Shown here one piece after another: positions 10,141 through 18,974 of a DNA stretch of 60,970 nt. The notes below the pieces were generated by a model. It did no database searches and had not been told where the DNA came from. It was given only the letters and a program-made list of their open reading frames with translations. The translations under genes and the position numbers were made by a program. Origin of the DNA: Methylotenera sp. (GTDB lineage: Bacteria; Pseudomonadota; Gammaproteobacteria; Burkholderiales; Methylophilaceae); NCBI GenBank assembly GCA_009693255.1, contig SHXQ01000010.1, forward strand, positions 1-60,970, written 5' to 3'. Position 1 is the stretch's first letter, and every line of letters starts with the position of its first letter.

Positions 10141-10901
10141 TTAATCAAGCGTTATTTTAAGTCCGTCATATCCAACATACACATGGCGTGGCAACTGCAC
10201 ACTCAGCGTTGTGTATTCTAAATCATGCGTCATATGGATTAAATAAGTGGGTTTTGCCTTAATCTAACTCATGTATTGCAGGCTTTGTTCCATATTAATA
10301 TGGCTAAAGTGTGATGTATATTTGAGGCAATCCAATAACAACACCTTTAAACCCTGTAATAATAATGAACTTTCAGGAATGCTTGATACATCAGTAAAGT
10401 AAGCCAAACCCCCTATTCGATAGCCATAGATTTCATTGTTGCCATGCTTGAGCGGTATCGGAATGATGGCTTGATCGAACAGTTGAAAGGGTGCATGGAT
10501 TGGGTTTGTTTTAAGTACTAGTAGATCCAAAAAACGACTAGGTTCACGCAATATATAAGCGAATTTATTTGCAATATGCGCCATAGCATCATGACTGCCA
10601 TAAATCGGGATTTGACAGCGCTGAATCAGGCAGAACCCACGAAAATCATCAATACCATGCAAATGGTCTGCGTGCATATGCATGTATAGCACCGCATCTA
10701 CATGCGTTAACCCTTCTCTCAGCGACTGTAGGCGAAAATCTGGGCCAGTATCAACCAATAAAACCTTACCTTTATCTAGCCGTATTGTGCTGGAGCAGCG
10801 CGTGCGCTTGTTTCGCGAGTCGGTTGATATGCAGGTTCACACTAGCACGCAAGCATCGGAGTACCAGCGCTAGAGCCTACCCCAAGCATGGTTAACTGCA
10901 T
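10141..10901 (-). pseudogene. PhnP-like metallo-beta-lactamase-fold hydrolase, broken
   Basis: Read across three lesions, this interval encodes a full-length (about 253-residue) MBL-fold hydrolase of the PhnP-like family. The frame from ATG 10901 reads MQLTMLGVGSSAGTPMLAC, then TAG (10842-10844); a 1-bp loss near 10834 follows; the frame resumes as ISTDSRNKRTR, DKGKVLLVDTGPDFR and the intact metal site MHMHADH. A second TAG (10264-10266) interrupts, after which YLIHMTHDLEY and VYVGYDGLKITLD continue to TAA at 10141. The total length (761 bp, one short of a multiple of three) fits a single-base deletion. It follows tatD by 68 bp on the same strand, a usual position for this family. Decay looks recent, since all core motifs remain. 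Confidence 0.85.
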
Positions 10902-10969
10902 GTGGCGCCTTGCTTTGTATCGGTGAATAGCATTTCAGCTCTATATAGTCTTGTTAAATAAAATGCTAA

Positions 10970-11743
10970 CTACAATGCGACTGCATGTTTAAATAAGCGG
11001 AAGAAATTTTCAGTCGTGGCTATAGACACTTCTGCTAAAGAAATATTGCGGAGTTTTGCAACCTCCTCCGCCACATGTTTGACATAGCTAGGCTGATTTG
11101 TTTTGCCCCGGTAAGGCGTAGGCGCAAGATAAGGCGAATCTGTTTCTAGCAAGACTCTATTTAAGGGGATCTGTATCGCCACTTCTTTAATGGTCAGCGC
11201 GTTCTTAAAAGTCACGATGCCTGAAAATGAGATGTAAAAACCTAGCTCAATCGCCTGTAAAGCAAGGTCTAGATTTTCTGTGAAACAATGCATCACGCCG
11301 CCAACTTTTTGTGCATTTTCCTCGCGCATGATGCGCAAGGTGTCTTCAGCGGCATTACGCGTATGAATCACCAGAGGCTTCCCACAGGCGATTGCTGCGC
11401 GAATGTGGGTGCGAAAACGCATGCGCTGCCATTCTAAATCACCCGTGAGCCTAAAGTAATCTAAGCCAGTTTCGCCAATAGCGATCACTTTAGGATGATT
11501 GGCTAAGGTTAATAGCCCTTCTACTGTAGGTTCTTCAATGTTTTCGTAATCTGGATGCACGCCAACCGAAGCGTAAAAGTTGTTGTTGTGTTCCGCTAAG
11601 GCTAACACTTGCGGGAAGTCTGGCAAGGTCACAGAAATGCATAAGGCGTAGCCTACATCATTATCCAGCATAGCCTGCTTGATGGCCGCTAGATTCTGTA
11701 ATAGTTCAGGGAAATTAAGGTGGCAGTGTGAATCAACAAGCAT
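10970..11743 (-). CDS. TatD family metal-dependent hydrolase
   Basis: This 257-residue protein is a TatD-type amidohydrolase-fold nuclease. It carries the metal ligands in order: DSHCHL (His6, His8), the GETGLDYF glutamate, the VIHTRNA histidine, the GVMHCF histidine and the ETDSPYLAP aspartate. Members are Mg-dependent 3'-5' exonucleases or deoxyribonucleases. Length is typical. It lies in the tmk-holB-tatD order seen in many proteobacteria. The broken PhnP-like gene follows it. Several TatD paralogues usually occur per genome, so no symbol is given. Confidence 0.93.
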   Translation of the reverse strand: MLVDSHCHLNFPELLQNLAAIKQAMLDNDVGYALCISVTLPDFPQVLALAEHNNNFYASVGVHPDYENIEEPTVEGLLTLANHPKVIAIGETGLDYFRLTGDLEWQRMRFRTHIRAAIACGKPLVIHTRNAAEDTLRIMREENAQKVGGVMHCFTENLDLALQAIELGFYISFSGIVTFKNALTIKEVAIQIPLNRVLLETDSPYLAPTPYRGKTNQPSYVKHVAEEVAKLRNISLAEVSIATTENFFRLFKHAVAL

Positions 11744-11896
11744 AGGTATGTGTCATCGTGCATTGGGAAAAGTTAAGATAAGTTAAAGCAGGCAAGCGGA
11801 ATTACTACCGTTTACATCACATCGTATGAATACCTGCTAAATCATCAGCCATTATTTGCCTTTATCGGTCAATATAGTTCTCTATGCGTAAAAGTG

Positions 11897-12919
11897 TTAT
11901 TTACTTGTAAAAATACGAGTATATTCAAGTAGTAAGCTCTCAATTTGCAACTCATGATTCAATGGGTGCAATGCAAGTTTGCGTAATTCATCAACTTTCC
12001 TTTGCAATTGCCACAATCGACTTAAATTTACTTTTTCGGCTAGTACTTGCAAAGCATCTGTGTACGCAGCATGGTAATGCGCTTGTTGCGTTAATCGCAT
12101 TGCAACAATATCATACATCCATTTTTGTAGCGCAATAATGCCCACCTCTACCGAACTGACCATCAAAACAGGGGCGGCAATATGCGCTTGAAGTTTGTCG
12201 CCTAGGGCTAATAATCGCCAAATTTCCGCCAACTGGGTGAACTGTAATTGTTCAGTAAGTACTTTAATTGGCGAGCCATCTAAGTAGGCTAACTGCTGCT
12301 TAGCATTTCCTACACCCTGCTCGCTCAGCCATGACAGCGCTTGCGCTTCATCTGGGATAGGCATATTTATTTTTTGGCAGCGGCTAACAATGGTCGGCAA
12401 CAAACGCTGCAATTGGTGCGTTACTAAGATGAACATTACCCCTGCTGCGGGTTCTTCTAACATTTTTAAGAGCGCATTGGCTGAGGCGCTATTTAGGGCT
12501 TCTGCCGGATGAATAAGTATAACACGTAGGCCGCCACTGCGATGGCTAGTTAAACTTAAAAAGCGGCTAAGCTCTCGAATTTGTGCAACAGAAATTTGTG
12601 TTTTTTTCTTAGTTTTTTTGGCTGTGACAGTTTCATCTTCTGCTTCAGTTTCCTGCTCTGGACTAAGTAAGCGAAAATCAGGGTGACTAGCATCATCAAA
12701 CCAATGGCAACTCGCACATGTGCCACACGCGTTGCCAAACTCACTTTTGTTGGCGCATAACAGGGATTGACTAAAGTAACGGGCGAAATCATATTTTCCA
12801 ACCCCTGCGCGTCCATGCAACAACAGCGCGTGAGGCGTGCGTTGTGGGTCCATATTGACCTGCCGCCAAACCTTGCTTTGCCAAGGATAGATTGCAGTTG
12901 AATTATTATTTAGAATCAT
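11897..12919 (-). CDS. holB: DNA polymerase III subunit delta'
   Basis: This 340-residue protein is the delta' subunit of the clamp loader that places the beta clamp on primed DNA. It has an AAA+ fold with a P-loop-like HGRAGVGK at residues 35-42 and a four-cysteine zinc module (Cys55, 65, 68, 71). It then has LLKMLEEPAAGVMFILVTHQ and the SRC motif (LPTIVSRCQ) as in clamp-loader subunits. A Lys-rich insertion (around residues 100-107, AKKTKKKTQ) precedes ISVAQIREL. It overlaps tmk by four bases (ATGA), so they are translationally coupled. Confidence 0.93.
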   Translation of the reverse strand: MILNNNSTAIYPWQSKVWRQVNMDPQRTPHALLLHGRAGVGKYDFARYFSQSLLCANKSEFGNACGTCASCHWFDDASHPDFRLLSPEQETEAEDETVTAKKTKKKTQISVAQIRELSRFLSLTSHRSGGLRVILIHPAEALNSASANALLKMLEEPAAGVMFILVTHQLQRLLPTIVSRCQKINMPIPDEAQALSWLSEQGVGNAKQQLAYLDGSPIKVLTEQLQFTQLAEIWRLLALGDKLQAHIAAPVLMVSSVEVGIIALQKWMYDIVAMRLTQQAHYHAAYTDALQVLAEKVNLSRLWQLQRKVDELRKLALHPLNHELQIESLLLEYTRIFTSK

Positions 12920-13521
12920 AGTGTTGAAATAATATATTCAACAGACTTTTTAACTTCTTCTAATGGCCGATTTGCATCTATCACGCTAAATCTAGCAGGA
13001 TTCTCTATAGCACGTTGCAAATAAGCCTGGCGTATGCGAGTGAAAAACGCTGCATTTTCACGTTCAAATTTGTCGGGAGAACGTGCCGTAGCTAGCCTTT
13101 GAATACTCACTTCAACAGGCATATCAAATAAAAGTGTAATGTCTGGCTGCAAGTCAGCCTGCACCCATTGCTCCAGCAGTTGAATTTTAGCTGCCGCCAC
13201 ACCCTTAGCACCACATTGATAAGCATAGGTGGCGTCAGTAAATCGATCTGATAATACGTATGCACCTCTTGCGAGTGCTGGAGCAATAACACGGTCTATG
13301 TGCTCGCGGCGCGCGGCAAACATCAGCAAGGTTTCAGTTTCAGCATGCATGTTTTCATGAAGCAGAATTTCTCGCAAACGTTCACCTAAAGCGGTGCCCC
13401 CTGGCTCGCGCGTAGGGATCACTTCATGCCCACGTGCTTGCAGCATTGCTATAATATTGGGAATGTGTGTACTTTTACCGGCACCATCCATACCTTCTAA
13501 GGAAATAAACTTTCCAGTCAT
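12916..13521 (-). CDS. tmk: Thymidylate kinase
   Basis: This 201-residue kinase phosphorylates dTMP to dTDP. The P-loop GMDGAGKST is at residues 10-18, the DR-type motif is LSDRFTDATYAYQ, and TREPGGTALGE is the substrate loop. The LATARSPDKFE segment is the lid region. Length matches the family. It sits between mltG (32 bp upstream) and holB (4-bp overlap). Confidence 0.96.
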   Translation of the reverse strand: MTGKFISLEGMDGAGKSTHIPNIIAMLQARGHEVIPTREPGGTALGERLREILLHENMHAETETLLMFAARREHIDRVIAPALARGAYVLSDRFTDATYAYQCGAKGVAAAKIQLLEQWVQADLQPDITLLFDMPVEVSIQRLATARSPDKFERENAAFFTRIRQAYLQRAIENPARFSVIDANRPLEEVKKSVEYIISTL

Positions 13522-13553
13522 AGCTTATTTTCCATCATCATTTCCATCATTTT

Positions 13554-14549
13554 TTATTTTCTCAATTGATAGCGCACAACGGCTAGATTATGGTCTATTA
13601 AATTATTAGAAAAAGCGTGGCTACCATCACCCTTACCCACAAAATACAGTGCTTTTGTTTTTTCTGGATGTAAGGCCGCTTCTATCGCCGCCATACCCGG
13701 CATGGCAATCGGCGTTGGCGGTAGACCATCACGCGTGTAGGTATTATAAGGCGAGTCTGCAATTAAGTCCTTTTTACGGATATTACCTTCATATTGCGCG
13801 CCCATACCATAAATTACGGTAGGATCAGTTTGCAGGCGCATCCCAATACGCAATCGATTAATAAAAACACCGGCAATCATAGGCCGCTCGCCAGCTCTAC
13901 CCGTTTCCTTTTCGATGATAGACGCCATAATTAAAGCTTGGTAACTGTTTTTATAAGGCAAGTTTTCATCCCTCACCTCCCATGCCTTAGCGAGCTTACT
14001 GCGCATAGCATCATGACTACGTTTCAATAGCACAATATCTGCCGTGTTGCGATCAAAATAGAAGGTATCCGGGAAAAATAGACCTTCCGTAACGCTATAA
14101 TCCGCCCCTATTAATCTCAATATTTCAGATTCAGAAAGTCCTGTAATTGTTTGTTTTATAGCATTATTGTTTTTAATTTTTTCACGCATTTGGGTAAAGG
14201 TGCGGCCCTCAATAAACGTGATACTCCCTTGTGTGGTTTTGCCATGATTAAGGGAAAGTAATAATTGATATGGCGATATATTTTTATTCAGCGTGTAATT
14301 TCCCGCTTGCAAAAATGATTCTTTATGTAGCAGCTTTGCCAGCATAATAAAGCGCCATGGCTCGCCTAGCACCCCCTGCTTAACCAATTGGTAGGCAATA
14401 CTTTTTAGCCCACTTTTAGCTTGAATGGCAATTTCCTGACTATTAGGCTGAAGCTTTAATGGCGTGATTGCATAATAAGCAAGCCAAGTCATTAAGCCGA
14501 TTGCGGCTATCGTACTGTATACCATCCATTTTTTAATGCGCTTAATCAT
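13554..14549 (-). CDS. mltG: Endolytic murein transglycosylase MltG
   Basis: This 331-residue inner-membrane protein cleaves nascent glycan strands and sets their length. One membrane segment lies at about residues 9-28. A LysM-like region and the YceG catalytic domain follow, with IIEKETGRAGERPMIAGVF, the block holding the catalytic glutamate, and RLQTDPTVIYG. The open frame extends further upstream, but those codons lie inside pabC; the ATG at 14549, overlapping the pabC end by 8 bases, gives the normal length. Order pabC-mltG-tmk-holB is conserved. Confidence 0.93.
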   Translation of the reverse strand: MIKRIKKWMVYSTIAAIGLMTWLAYYAITPLKLQPNSQEIAIQAKSGLKSIAYQLVKQGVLGEPWRFIMLAKLLHKESFLQAGNYTLNKNISPYQLLLSLNHGKTTQGSITFIEGRTFTQMREKIKNNNAIKQTITGLSESEILRLIGADYSVTEGLFFPDTFYFDRNTADIVLLKRSHDAMRSKLAKAWEVRDENLPYKNSYQALIMASIIEKETGRAGERPMIAGVFINRLRIGMRLQTDPTVIYGMGAQYEGNIRKKDLIADSPYNTYTRDGLPPTPIAMPGMAAIEAALHPEKTKALYFVGKGDGSHAFSNNLIDHNLAVVRYQLRK

Positions 14550-15378
14550 GTGTAAGTAAACTTCTGAATGTTTTCGCCAAGGCTTGTTGTGACCATGTGT
14601 TATTACCAATTTTATTGACTTGAAATGCGCCATATAAACTATTGCAGATAATCAGTTCGTCGGCCTGTAATAGTCGACCTAATGACATTGGCGCCACTTC
14701 AACCGTTAAATTTAGTACTGCTGCCAAGCTTAAAATACGCTGTCGAGTAATGCCGGCCACTCCGCATTGGCTTAACTCTGGAGTCATCAGCGTGGTATCA
14801 AAGCGGGCAAAAATATTGCTCATGGTACACTCTATTGCGTTACCTTGCTGATCTAGCAATAAACCATCAAATATGCTTTCATCGCGCCATTCCATACGTG
14901 CCACGACGTTTTCTAGGCGGTTTAAGTGTTTGATGCCAGCCAGTTTAGTTTGACTGGCTAAGCGCGTGTCACATACATATAAATGAACACCCGTCGCATA
15001 ATATTCTTTTGCATAGTCTGGCATGGCAGATTTAATCACGACCCGTGTCGGCGTAGTGACGGCAGGTGGCTTGTAGCCACGGGCACCTTCCCCTCTGCTG
15101 ATGATTATTTTAGCGACTGCCTGTTTAGTGCTGTCAATATCTTCAATTGAAAATAATTGCAGAAAATCACCCATCAACAACTCTGCACTTGGACACACTA
15201 TGCCAATAACTGCGCAGTCTGCAACTAACTTCTGGTAATGCAATGGCCAATCTACTGGCAAACCACCTTGCATCACCATGGTGCGAAAAACACCATCCCC
15301 ATAGGCAAAGCCTCGGTCTAAGGGCGATATTTCTAGGTTGAAATCACCGTTAACTAAATAGGTAGGGGTATGTTGCAT
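14542..15378 (-). CDS. pabC: Aminodeoxychorismate lyase
   Basis: This 278-residue PLP enzyme of fold type IV releases pyruvate from 4-amino-4-deoxychorismate to give p-aminobenzoate for folate synthesis. SPLDRGFAYGDGVFRTM is the N-terminal family motif, Lys150 in AGIKHLNRLENV should bind PLP, and ECTMSNIFA follows as in family IV enzymes. Branched-chain or D-amino acid aminotransferases share this fold, but length and position before mltG favour PabC. A terminator after fabF lies 60 bp upstream, so it probably has its own promoter or depends on readthrough. Confidence 0.88.
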   Translation of the reverse strand: MQHTPTYLVNGDFNLEISPLDRGFAYGDGVFRTMVMQGGLPVDWPLHYQKLVADCAVIGIVCPSAELLMGDFLQLFSIEDIDSTKQAVAKIIISRGEGARGYKPPAVTTPTRVVIKSAMPDYAKEYYATGVHLYVCDTRLASQTKLAGIKHLNRLENVVARMEWRDESIFDGLLLDQQGNAIECTMSNIFARFDTTLMTPELSQCGVAGITRQRILSLAAVLNLTVEVAPMSLGRLLQADELIICNSLYGAFQVNKIGNNTWSQQALAKTFRSLLTHD

Positions 15379-15437
15379 AAGTCATAATTAAACCATAGCG
15401 TCAGCGCATTCACTATCTATGAATGCGAAAACTGAAT

Positions 15438-15470
15438 AAAAAAAGCCTGCGAGTATTGAAATCGCAGGCT
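15438..15470 (-). terminator. Rho-independent terminator after fabF
   Basis: On the reverse strand a 9-bp stem, AGCCTGCGA with TCGCAGGCT, closes a 9-nt loop and is followed by seven T. It lies about 20 bp past the fabF stop. Confidence 0.88.
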
Positions 15471-15490
15471 AGAGTTAAATTTAAAGTAAT

Positions 15491-16735
15491 TTACACTTTT
15501 TTAAATACAAGGCTGCCATTTGTGCCACCAAAGCCAAAATTATTTTTTAAGGCGTATTCAATTTTGACATCTCGTGCAGTATTTGCACAATAATCCAAAT
15601 CACATTCAGGGTCTTGGTTGAATATATTAATGGTAGGTGGTGACACTTGATTGTAAATGGAAAGCACAGTAAATACTGACTCCAACCCACCTGCGCCACC
15701 GAGTAAATGACCAGTCATAGATTTAGTTGAATTCACGACCAATGTGTAAGCATGCTCGCCAAAAGCCGCTTTAATGGCGTTGGTTTCGTTGGAATCTCCC
15801 AATGGCGTAGAGGTGCCGTGCGCATTAATAAATTGCACTGCAGTGGGGTCAATTCCAGCATTATTCATAGCATTGCGCATAGATCTACGTGGCCCATCCA
15901 TATTGGGCGCAGTCATATGATAAGCATCAGCACTCATACCATAACCACTTAATTCAGCATATATTCTAGCGCCACGTTTTTTTGCGTGTTCATACTCTTC
16001 AAGCACCATCACACCGGCACCCTCACCTATCACAAAACCATCACGGTCTTTATCCCATGGCCTACTTGCTGTCGCTGGATCGTCATTACGGCTTGATAAT
16101 GCGCGTGAGGCGGCGAAACCACCTACAGTTAACTGCGTAATTGCTGATTCTGCACCGCCGGCAATCATCATATCGGCATCACCGTATTCAATCATGCGTG
16201 AGGCATCTCCAATCGAGTGTGTACCGGTGGTACAAGCCGTAACAATAGCCACATTTGGCCCTTTTAAGCCAAGCATAATACTTAAGTTTCCGGAAATCAT
16301 ATTGATAATGGTGCCGGGAATAAAGAAAGGTGATATTTTGCGTGGGCCAGATGCTTGATACAAAATATCCGTATCCTCAATAAGCTGAATGCCCCCAATG
16401 CCTGAGCCTATGGAAACCCCTATGCGCTCAGCATTTTGTTCGGTCACTTCTATGCCAGAGTCTTTAAATGCCTCAATGCCAGCGGCTAAGCCATATTGAA
16501 TAAAGGTATCCATGCGTCGTGCATCTTTTGCTGAAATAAAGTCTTCAGCATTAAAGTCTTTTACTTCTCCAGCTATGGTTGAAGAAAAAGCACTGGCATC
16601 AAATTTGCTGATTTGTGAGATGCCAGATTTACCAGCAATAATATTGCCCCATGCCGCTTTAACGCCAATACCTACTGGTGAAACTACACCAAGACCAGTA
16701 ACAACGACACGACGTTTACTCATAGGTTTAGTCAT
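15491..16735 (-). CDS. fabF: 3-oxoacyl-ACP synthase II (KAS II)
   Basis: This 414-residue condensing enzyme elongates acyl-ACP with malonyl-ACP. The catalytic triad is visible: Cys168 in TACTTGTHS, His306 in NAHGTST and His343 in MTGHLLGG. Length is normal for FabF. The first ATG is used here; a start four codons later ([10 protein letters not shown]) is possible. It is the last gene of the fab cluster and is followed by a strong terminator. A long hairpin lies between acpP and this gene. Confidence 0.96.
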   Translation of the reverse strand: MTKPMSKRRVVVTGLGVVSPVGIGVKAAWGNIIAGKSGISQISKFDASAFSSTIAGEVKDFNAEDFISAKDARRMDTFIQYGLAAGIEAFKDSGIEVTEQNAERIGVSIGSGIGGIQLIEDTDILYQASGPRKISPFFIPGTIINMISGNLSIMLGLKGPNVAIVTACTTGTHSIGDASRMIEYGDADMMIAGGAESAITQLTVGGFAASRALSSRNDDPATASRPWDKDRDGFVIGEGAGVMVLEEYEHAKKRGARIYAELSGYGMSADAYHMTAPNMDGPRRSMRNAMNNAGIDPTAVQFINAHGTSTPLGDSNETNAIKAAFGEHAYTLVVNSTKSMTGHLLGGAGGLESVFTVLSIYNQVSPPTINIFNQDPECDLDYCANTARDVKIEYALKNNFGFGGTNGSLVFKKV

Positions 16736-16759
16736 AAGAAAAGTCTCTTAGAAATGATT

Positions 16760-16802
16760 AACCCAGAAACCTTTTACAAAACTGTTAAATGATTTCTGGG
16801 TT
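16760..16802. other. Long-loop hairpin between acpP and fabF
   Basis: A perfect 10-bp stem, AACCCAGAAA (16760-16769) with TTTCTGGGTT (16793-16802), closes a 23-nt loop in the acpP-fabF spacer. On the reverse, transcribed strand it lacks a T run, so it is not a standard terminator. A role in separating the very high acpP expression from fabF by processing or mRNA stability is an inference. Confidence 0.55.
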
Positions 16803-16880
16803 TTAAAACAACTGTAAGGCTGCAAAAACAAATGCACTGTCAAAGCACACTTTTAAAGCAATGGCAGCTTATATATGAAT

Positions 16881-17117
16881 TTATTTGAGGTTAGTATTGA
16901 TGTAATCAATCGCTAATTGTACCGTCGTGATTTTTTCTGCTTCTTCATCAGGAATTTCACAGTCAAACTCTTCTTCTAGTGCCATGACAAGCTCAACTGT
17001 ATCAAGAGAATCAGCGCCTAAATCATCTACAAATGATGATGAGTTTTTAACATCTGCTTCATTTGCACCAAGTTGCTCAGTCACAATTTTTTTAACACGT
17101 TGTTCGATGTCAGACAT
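16881..17117 (-). CDS. acpP: Acyl carrier protein
   Basis: This 78-residue acidic protein carries growing acyl chains on a phosphopantetheine arm attached to Ser37 in the [10 protein letters not shown] motif. Length and the helical pattern are those of AcpP. A strong ribosome site, AAAGGGG, lies 7 bases before the ATG. A candidate promoter is in the spacer upstream. It sits between fabG and fabF as in most proteobacteria. Confidence 0.98.
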   Translation of the reverse strand: MSDIEQRVKKIVTEQLGANEADVKNSSSFVDDLGADSLDTVELVMALEEEFDCEIPDEEAEKITTVQLAIDYINTNLK

Positions 17118-17172
17118 CTAATTACCCCTTTAATAAAAATAGCTTCACATAAAATAAATTTGCTGAGTTAAT

Positions 17173-17202
17173 ATTCTACCAAAACTCGGCAAGAATATAC
17201 AA
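17173..17202 (-). promoter_or_regulatory. Candidate sigma70 promoter of acpP
   Basis: On the reverse strand TTGTAT (17197-17202) and TAGAAT (17173-17178) are spaced by 18 bp, about 55 bp before the acpP start. Many genomes give acpP its own strong promoter. The match is moderate. Confidence 0.4.
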
Positions 17203-17208
17203 AAACTT

Positions 17209-17949
17209 TTACGCCATTAACATGCCGCCGTTAACATGAATTGTCTCACCTGTAATGTAGGCTGCTCCAGGGGAGGCTAAAAATGCCACGGTTGCTGCAA
17301 TTTCTTTGACATTGCCTAAACGCCCTGCTGGTATACGCGCGAGCATTTTATTGGTAATTTCTTCTGGCAATTCTGCCGTCATATCCGTGTCAATAAAGCC
17401 AGGCGCAACACAATTAACGGTAATGCCTCGGCTACCAACTTCCGTAGCCAATGACTTTGTAAAACCTGTCATACCGGCTTTGGCGGCGGCGTAATTAGTT
17501 TGTCCGGCATTACCCATATGGCCTACTACCGACGAAATGCTGATAATACGCCCAGTGCGGGCTTTCATCATGGGGCGCAACACTGCCTGACTCATGCGAA
17601 ACACTGAGGTTAAATTGGTGCTGATTACGGCATCCCAATCCTCATCTTTCATGCGCATTAGCAAGGTGTCGCGCGTGATCCCAGCATTATTTACCAAAAT
17701 ACTGACATCGCCATATTTTTCACTGATGGCTTTTAATGTGCTTTCTACTTGCGCGGCATCATTCACGTTCAGTGCCATGCCCTCGCCTTTGATATTAGCC
17801 TCTGCAAAAGTACTGCTAATCGAAGTGGCACCACTTTCTGACGTGGCGGTACCAATGACGATTGCACCTTGCTCACCAAGCGCTAATGCGATTGCAGCAC
17901 CAATGCCGCGGCTAGCGCCTGTAATTAAAGCAATTTGATCAGTTAACAT
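17209..17949 (-). CDS. fabG: 3-oxoacyl-ACP reductase
   Basis: This 246-residue short-chain dehydrogenase reduces beta-ketoacyl-ACP with NADPH. It has the Rossmann motif GASRGIG (11-17), NNAG (87-90), a serine in SISSVVG and the YxxxK pair Tyr153/Lys157. The chosen ATG has an AAAGG ribosome site 7 bases upstream; the frame runs on upstream without support and overlaps fabD. It is between fabD and acpP. Confidence 0.97.
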   Translation of the reverse strand: MLTDQIALITGASRGIGAAIALALGEQGAIVIGTATSESGATSISSTFAEANIKGEGMALNVNDAAQVESTLKAISEKYGDVSILVNNAGITRDTLLMRMKDEDWDAVISTNLTSVFRMSQAVLRPMMKARTGRIISISSVVGHMGNAGQTNYAAAKAGMTGFTKSLATEVGSRGITVNCVAPGFIDTDMTAELPEEITNKMLARIPAGRLGNVKEIAATVAFLASPGAAYITGETIHVNGGMLMA

Positions 17950-17986
17950 ATTAAGCCTTTGATTATATAGAATTAAATAATTATAT

Positions 17987-18922
17987 TTAATGTGTTTGTA
18001 GGGCGGCTTGCAATTCCAGCAATGCTTCATTGCTGGTCAAGGCCACACAAGGTAACTCAGTCACAATCCGCTTGATAAGCCCCGCCAACACTTTGCCTGG
18101 ACCACATTCTGCTGCTTGATGTATACCTTGCGCATGAATCGCTTGCACTGTTTCGACCCAACGTACCGGGCTATATAGCTGACGTACCAAGGCGTCTTTA
18201 ATTTTATCACCGTCACTGTATGCCGCAACATCTGCATTATGCAATACCGGGATGATAGGGCTATGTATAGTGACATTCGTTAAGTATTCTGCCAGCTTCA
18301 CTGCAGCAGGTTTCATTAACGCACAATGCGAAGGCACGCTTACAGGTAAGGCTAGCGCTCGCTTAGCGCCTTTCGCTTTAGCGAGCTCCATGCCACGCTC
18401 TACTGCTGATTTATTACCAGCAATCACAATTTGACCCGGGGAGTTGAAGTTCACGGCCTCTAGCACTTCATTTTGTGCCGCTTCTGCACAGACAGTAATC
18501 ACGGCATCATCATCTAAACCTAATATCGCAGCCATAGCACCGACACCTGCAGGTACGGCACTTTGCATCACTTCCGCTCGATAACGAACTAAGGGTAAGC
18601 TATCTGAAAATGTTAAAGCAGCGGACGCAACCAGTGCGGTGTATTCACCCAAACTATGTCCCGCTAACAGGCTTGGAGCGTCACCACCAATGGCTTGCCA
18701 TGCGCGCCACGTAGCCACACCTGCGATTAACATCATGGGTTGTGTATTGGTGGTGTCATTGATGTGGTCATTCGCTTGCGTGGCCATAGCCCAGAAATCG
18801 ACGCCTAAAATATCTGAAGCTTCGACAAAGGTATCGCGGATAATTTTGCAGTCGCCAAATCCGGCCATCATGCCTACTGACTGGGAGCCTTGACCTGGAA
18901 AGAAAAATGCTAGTTTTGTCAT
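17987..18922 (-). CDS. fabD: Malonyl-CoA:ACP transacylase
   Basis: This 311-residue enzyme loads malonate onto ACP. The nucleophile is Ser90 in GHSLGEY, the catalytic histidine is His199 in VPSHCALM, and the oxyanion loop is FPGQGSQ (8-14). Length is normal. It lies between fabH and fabG on the same strand. Confidence 0.97.
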   Translation of the reverse strand: MTKLAFFFPGQGSQSVGMMAGFGDCKIIRDTFVEASDILGVDFWAMATQANDHINDTTNTQPMMLIAGVATWRAWQAIGGDAPSLLAGHSLGEYTALVASAALTFSDSLPLVRYRAEVMQSAVPAGVGAMAAILGLDDDAVITVCAEAAQNEVLEAVNFNSPGQIVIAGNKSAVERGMELAKAKGAKRALALPVSVPSHCALMKPAAVKLAEYLTNVTIHSPIIPVLHNADVAAYSDGDKIKDALVRQLYSPVRWVETVQAIHAQGIHQAAECGPGKVLAGLIKRIVTELPCVALTSNEALLELQAALQTH

Positions 18923-18974
18923 CGTTTTTTAATGTGATCTAATCGTTAAGGAATATGTAATAAATGCAGCGCGC

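Noticed and set aside
10264-10844. Stop-codon recoding of TAG in the metallo-hydrolase gene.
   Set aside because: A separate 1-bp frameshift is also present, and tatD next to it ends normally with TAG.
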